In this document: piece by piece, positions 60,491 through 64,000 of the stretch | How positions within the stretch are numbered: position 1 is the stretch's first letter | How the letters are laid out: every line of letters begins with the position of its first letter | From: Phymorhynchus buccinoides | Lineage: Eukaryota > Mollusca > Gastropoda > Neogastropoda > Raphitomidae | Direction: 5' to 3' | NCBI GenBank assembly: GCA_017654935.2 | Contig: CM065711.1 | Coordinates: 36,639,814 to 36,703,813, forward strand | Length of the DNA stretch: 64,000 bases | Program-made: the position numbers and the translations under genes | The notes under the pieces: model-generated | What the model was told of the DNA's origin: nothing | Seen by the model: only the letters and a program-made list of their open reading frames with translations | Databases searched by the model: none

Positions 60491-63400
60491 TATGGGAAAC
60501 CGAGATCTTAGAGATTTTTTTTTTTTGAAAGATGCCAGAATCGAAGCTGTTTCCACAGGAATCTGAGTACTATGGAAAGACTTCCGATAGAGAGGGTCGA
60601 TAATGCGCACGCAGCTTCGAGCAGCAGACAGACCAGACGGTGCTATTTTTTGGGAGGATCGAGCAACAACAGGCCGTTACTCCCACATACTGTCTTTCGA
60701 CCATGTGGCCCGATTCTCACCATCCCATATTCAGTCGTATACAATACTGGAGGTAATCCAAAACATGTCACGAACCGAGAGACAAAACCTGCAGATTGTG
60801 ATATTTGCAACTGGTAGCCATGGAATCCAAACCTCGGTTTAGCGTTCATCTGGCTATGGTACCGCAGGATTATTTTTATTTTTATCAGATTGGAGGTTTT
60901 TCATATCGTAATCAGTTTTACAAAGAATAGCGGTGAACGAAGTTCAGTAGGACGTCGTGTATAGTCTTTCGCCATGTACGACAGTCTGAACAAACCAACC
61001 AGGGTATAAAGTATAATTTATGTTACAGAATCAATGTCTTCGCAAAATGCCGAGAAGTGATCACCACACGACTATAGAGTTGATTCTGTGTCCGAGGCAC
61101 ATTCTCATTCAATCAGCCACAGGAAAAAGTGGACTGGAGGTGCAAACCCCAGAGCCAACCAAGACACATTTTACTGGAACCAGCGAGAATAAATACATAC
61201 AGAACACAGATAATCCATACAGAAACAACAATTAAGTCATTACAGAACAACAATATAAGCATACCAGACGGGATAAATCAGCAAAACACCAGATAATCAG
61301 CCCAGAACATAAAGGTTCATGAAATGAGGCACATATATAGCCAGACTTAACCGATAACCCAGGACATAAGTCATACCAACTAGACATTCGTCAACAGAAT
61401 AATCATAACATACGGGGGGGGGGGGAACATGTTCTTAATGTTTTCGAGATAATTGCGGTTGGCTTCTGACCCTCCTTTGCGCTTTATACTTGGTCTATCC
61501 CCTAAGGACTATATGGCGATGGATTCTGTAGAAAGGGCCAATTTTCATTGCTGAGAGCTGTGCAAAACAATATTATTTGTCTATTATGCAAATTTAAACA
61601 CACCATATTCCTTATTGCAAGTGTTTACTAAAAAGAGAAGCTGGAATATCGCTTACAAATAAATCGATAACATTGCTCGTAAAAATAACATATGATTTAG
61701 CCTTTGGGGATTTTACATGAAAAAATGCCAGATGTACCAATCAAAAGCCTTGGCCGAGTTTTTGGTGAAGTACCTCGATCAGGCATATTCACTATAAAAT
61801 AAATTTAGACATTTAGAACGCCTACCTCAGCCGTATCTTTGTCTTCCGAGAATTTTGGGCATACAAGGAACTATGTAGTCATTGTTATAAATGCAATAAG
61901 TGTAATATTTACAGTTGGCCTTTTGCCAAATGGGCTATGGTCCAAAATGTCACATGTGAAAAAAAAGAAAACATTAGCCATTGGTGTGTTTAGGAGTTTG
62001 GTGTACTACCGTTATATCGGGTTTGTCTCGATTCTTAAACCCATAGCATACATGTACAAATAAAAAGCGATCATGCTAGGCGCGCGCCAGCAATCTCATC
62101 GCTGCTGGAACCATACTTTGTTCCCTGGTGCCCGATATAAACTGTATGGTGGAACTTTCGCAGTGTTGTAGTTTTGTTGTCTTGACCACCTATCCCTGAT
62201 GATGTTGTATATATCAGAATTATCTGTGACAACCAAAAATGTCCAAAGTTGAACATTTTGGAACATGTGAGAAGGAGGGTGGGTGTGTGTGTGTGTCCCT
62301 GTGTGCGCCCCGTGTGGTGCGGGGTTTTTCTGTTTATGTGTCTGTATCTACACCACCCCCCACCCTTCCTCCACCCTCCCCCCCCTCGCCTTTGTCATCG
62401 AGATACTGTCGCAGCGCCGCAGTGTTAATGTGCCCACCGCTCTGTCCCGCGTGACCCCTCTTTCTTATCTACCCCCACCCCCCCTCTCTCTCCCTTTTCA
62501 TTTCTCGTGTCCGGCCGCCACTTTAATTGCCATCCACCATCAAAAGAACGCCGATTAAGGCATTTGTCTCTTTGAAGCCGATCTACCTACCCCATCACAA
62601 GAAAGTGACAAGCACAGTCGGGCCGACTTTTCAAGCAAATTTCACCCCCTTCCTTTTCTGAACACGAGAAGGATTTTGAATGTCAGCATGTGATAAGGAT
62701 GTAACCGGCGCGTGATTGTTCGGTACTAGTATGCATAAAGTTATAGCATCATCTTGTGACGTGTCGACTGCTATAAACCAATGACAGGCTTTCATTGTTT
62801 GAAAGTGAAGGCTATAATTGGAGTAGTGAGAAAAAGTTTGTCACACAAGACGCTGAAACGTAGCTAGAGCAACAACTCACAACAATAAGCCCAACTAGTG
62901 AGTATTATTGATGGCAGGTGATTGAGATTTGTTTTTTGTTTGATCCTATTTTTTGATCTAGATCCTATGTTCAATGATGAATAAGGAGTAGATAGATATG
63001 TTATAGATAAGAAGTGGTAAACATTCTATTCTATTTATGTGCACTGATTATTTGTGTGTGTGTGTTTTTGACTTTAACACTTTTGGTACCAGAACCGGAG
63101 TTTATGCCTACTAACCCTTTTGTCTATTTTTAGTAGGAAACCTATGGGTCGCAATCTTGCACTATTTTTTTAGTAGGAAACCTATGGGCCGCAAACTTGC
63201 ACTATTTATGATAAACCTTACCTTTCCAGGTGTTGGATGGAGAGTGATGTTGGCTTGATCACCTTTTATGTTTTACTGATCTCAGTTTGTTAACTGAAAT
63301 TCAGATTATGTGTTCTTAGTGCTATTGTACAAGGGAAGCCTTCTAGCCGGTTGGGATTCACTAATTCCCATGCCGACTGAAGCCCCTTGTCTCTAAGCCA

Positions 63401-64000
63401 TAGAGATCCTACATCCACCTTCTCCTGTGAGTTATCATACAGGGCATCGTGGGCCGGACGATTATCCCGGACTCACAAGCACCAAGACGGGGAACGCCGC
63501 CAAGACGACCCGCACCCAGAATCCGCGAGGAGACCACGCCTGAACCGTGCCATCCTGCGAAGCCGTAACCGGAACGACTGGGAGCCTACTATCATCTGAC
63601 GAGCAAGCCCAGCCAACCCAGCACTCGCCGATCACTACGGAGGAACTTGACAACAGCTAAGTCCCCCGGACCGCGCCAAAAATCATTTGAACTTTCCTCC
63701 GGACAATGATGATAAGTGACCCTTCCTGCTTGGGGCTAACCTTCTAGAAAGACAAAAGTCTTGTAAATCCTTTCGGATTCCATTGTTTTTTCATTCATAT
63801 TTTGTTTTGGCGCCATTGAGCTGCTTTATTATTATTGTTGCATAATCTTATGCAAGATTTTGGGAGTAAATAAAATACAAGTGTCAAATAATCCTGAACC
63901 CTTTGGTCAGACTGATGAGAGTGGGAGTCTTGTAATTTCATGTAAAACCCTACTTCTCTCTGTCTGCCATTATAGAGCAATTCAACCACTTGTATTTCTT
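60491..64000. other. Intergenic sequence to the window end
   Basis: 60640-60720 has a stretch (CCATGTGGCCCGATTCT) loosely similar to 15650-15670. 62342-62500 is C-rich. 63129-63210 holds two copies of a ~53-bp unit (TTTTTAGTAGGAAACCTATGGG). 63387-63599 has an open frame ending RLNRAILRSRNRNDWEPTII that I do not recognise; it may be transposon-derived. 63840-63875 has a hairpin (TTGCATAATCTTATGCAAG) followed by AATAAA, which could be a transcript or LTR 3' end. Confidence 0.45.

Noticed and set aside
63387..63599. Small gene near the window end
   Set aside because: The 70-codon frame is Arg/Asp/Pro-rich, matches no domain I know, and no splice or start context supports it. It could be transposon-derived.

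Overview
This is a window of animal nuclear DNA, most likely from a mollusc and probably a gastropod. The reasons are split genes with GT-AG introns, an orphan peptide-type GPCR of a lophotrochozoan style, a SOCS-box gene with a very long coding exon, and dense repeats: CA/GA microsatellites, minisatellites, tRNA-derived SINEs, TTAA-flanked MITEs, CR1/RTE-like LINE tails and a DIRS-like element. There are no bacterial operons, CRISPR arrays or rRNA genes. Two 500-N assembly gaps lie at 5310-5809 and 45633-46132.

Three host genes are supported. (1) A class A GPCR on the minus strand (1990-3157) whose TM7 lies in a shifted frame. (2) The C-terminal half of TRPC4AP (TRUSS) on the minus strand. 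Eleven exons between 45178 and 19850 join in frame (1257 nt, 418 codons plus stop) with conventional splice sites; the N-terminal half was not found. (3) A SOCS-box protein with ankyrin-like repeats on the plus strand (46133-48180), open at its 5' end into the second gap.

Layout. 1-5.3 kb: CA microsatellite, a 1.37-kb foldback element, the GPCR, and a 69-bp minisatellite whose minus strand encodes a 23-residue LINE-tail-like repeat. 5.8-19.8 kb: SINEs, MITEs, a Tigger-like remnant, poly-C minisatellites and a decayed LINE reverse transcriptase. 19.85-45.2 kb: TRPC4AP, whose introns hold a 6.1-kb DIRS-like retroelement (21848-27956) nested in a smaller inverted-repeat element, several MITEs, and four minisatellite arrays. 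46.1-50 kb: the SOCS-box gene and a 58-60-bp satellite starting 55 bp past its stop. 49.9-53.9 kb: a tandem duplication of about 2 kb, one copy carrying a hAT-like MITE that the other lacks. 54-64 kb: simple repeats and SINE pieces, with no gene I can support.

The most unusual structures are in TRPC4AP intron 8 (31316-33823), about 95% of which is tandem repeat. One array is ten copies of the exon-9 splice acceptor with the first ~44 nt of exon 9. The other is ~26 copies of a 68-72-bp hairpin-forming unit. The DIRS-like element is also notable because it keeps both inverted terminal repeats and an internal region complementary to both outer ends, which defines its boundaries to within a shared GG.
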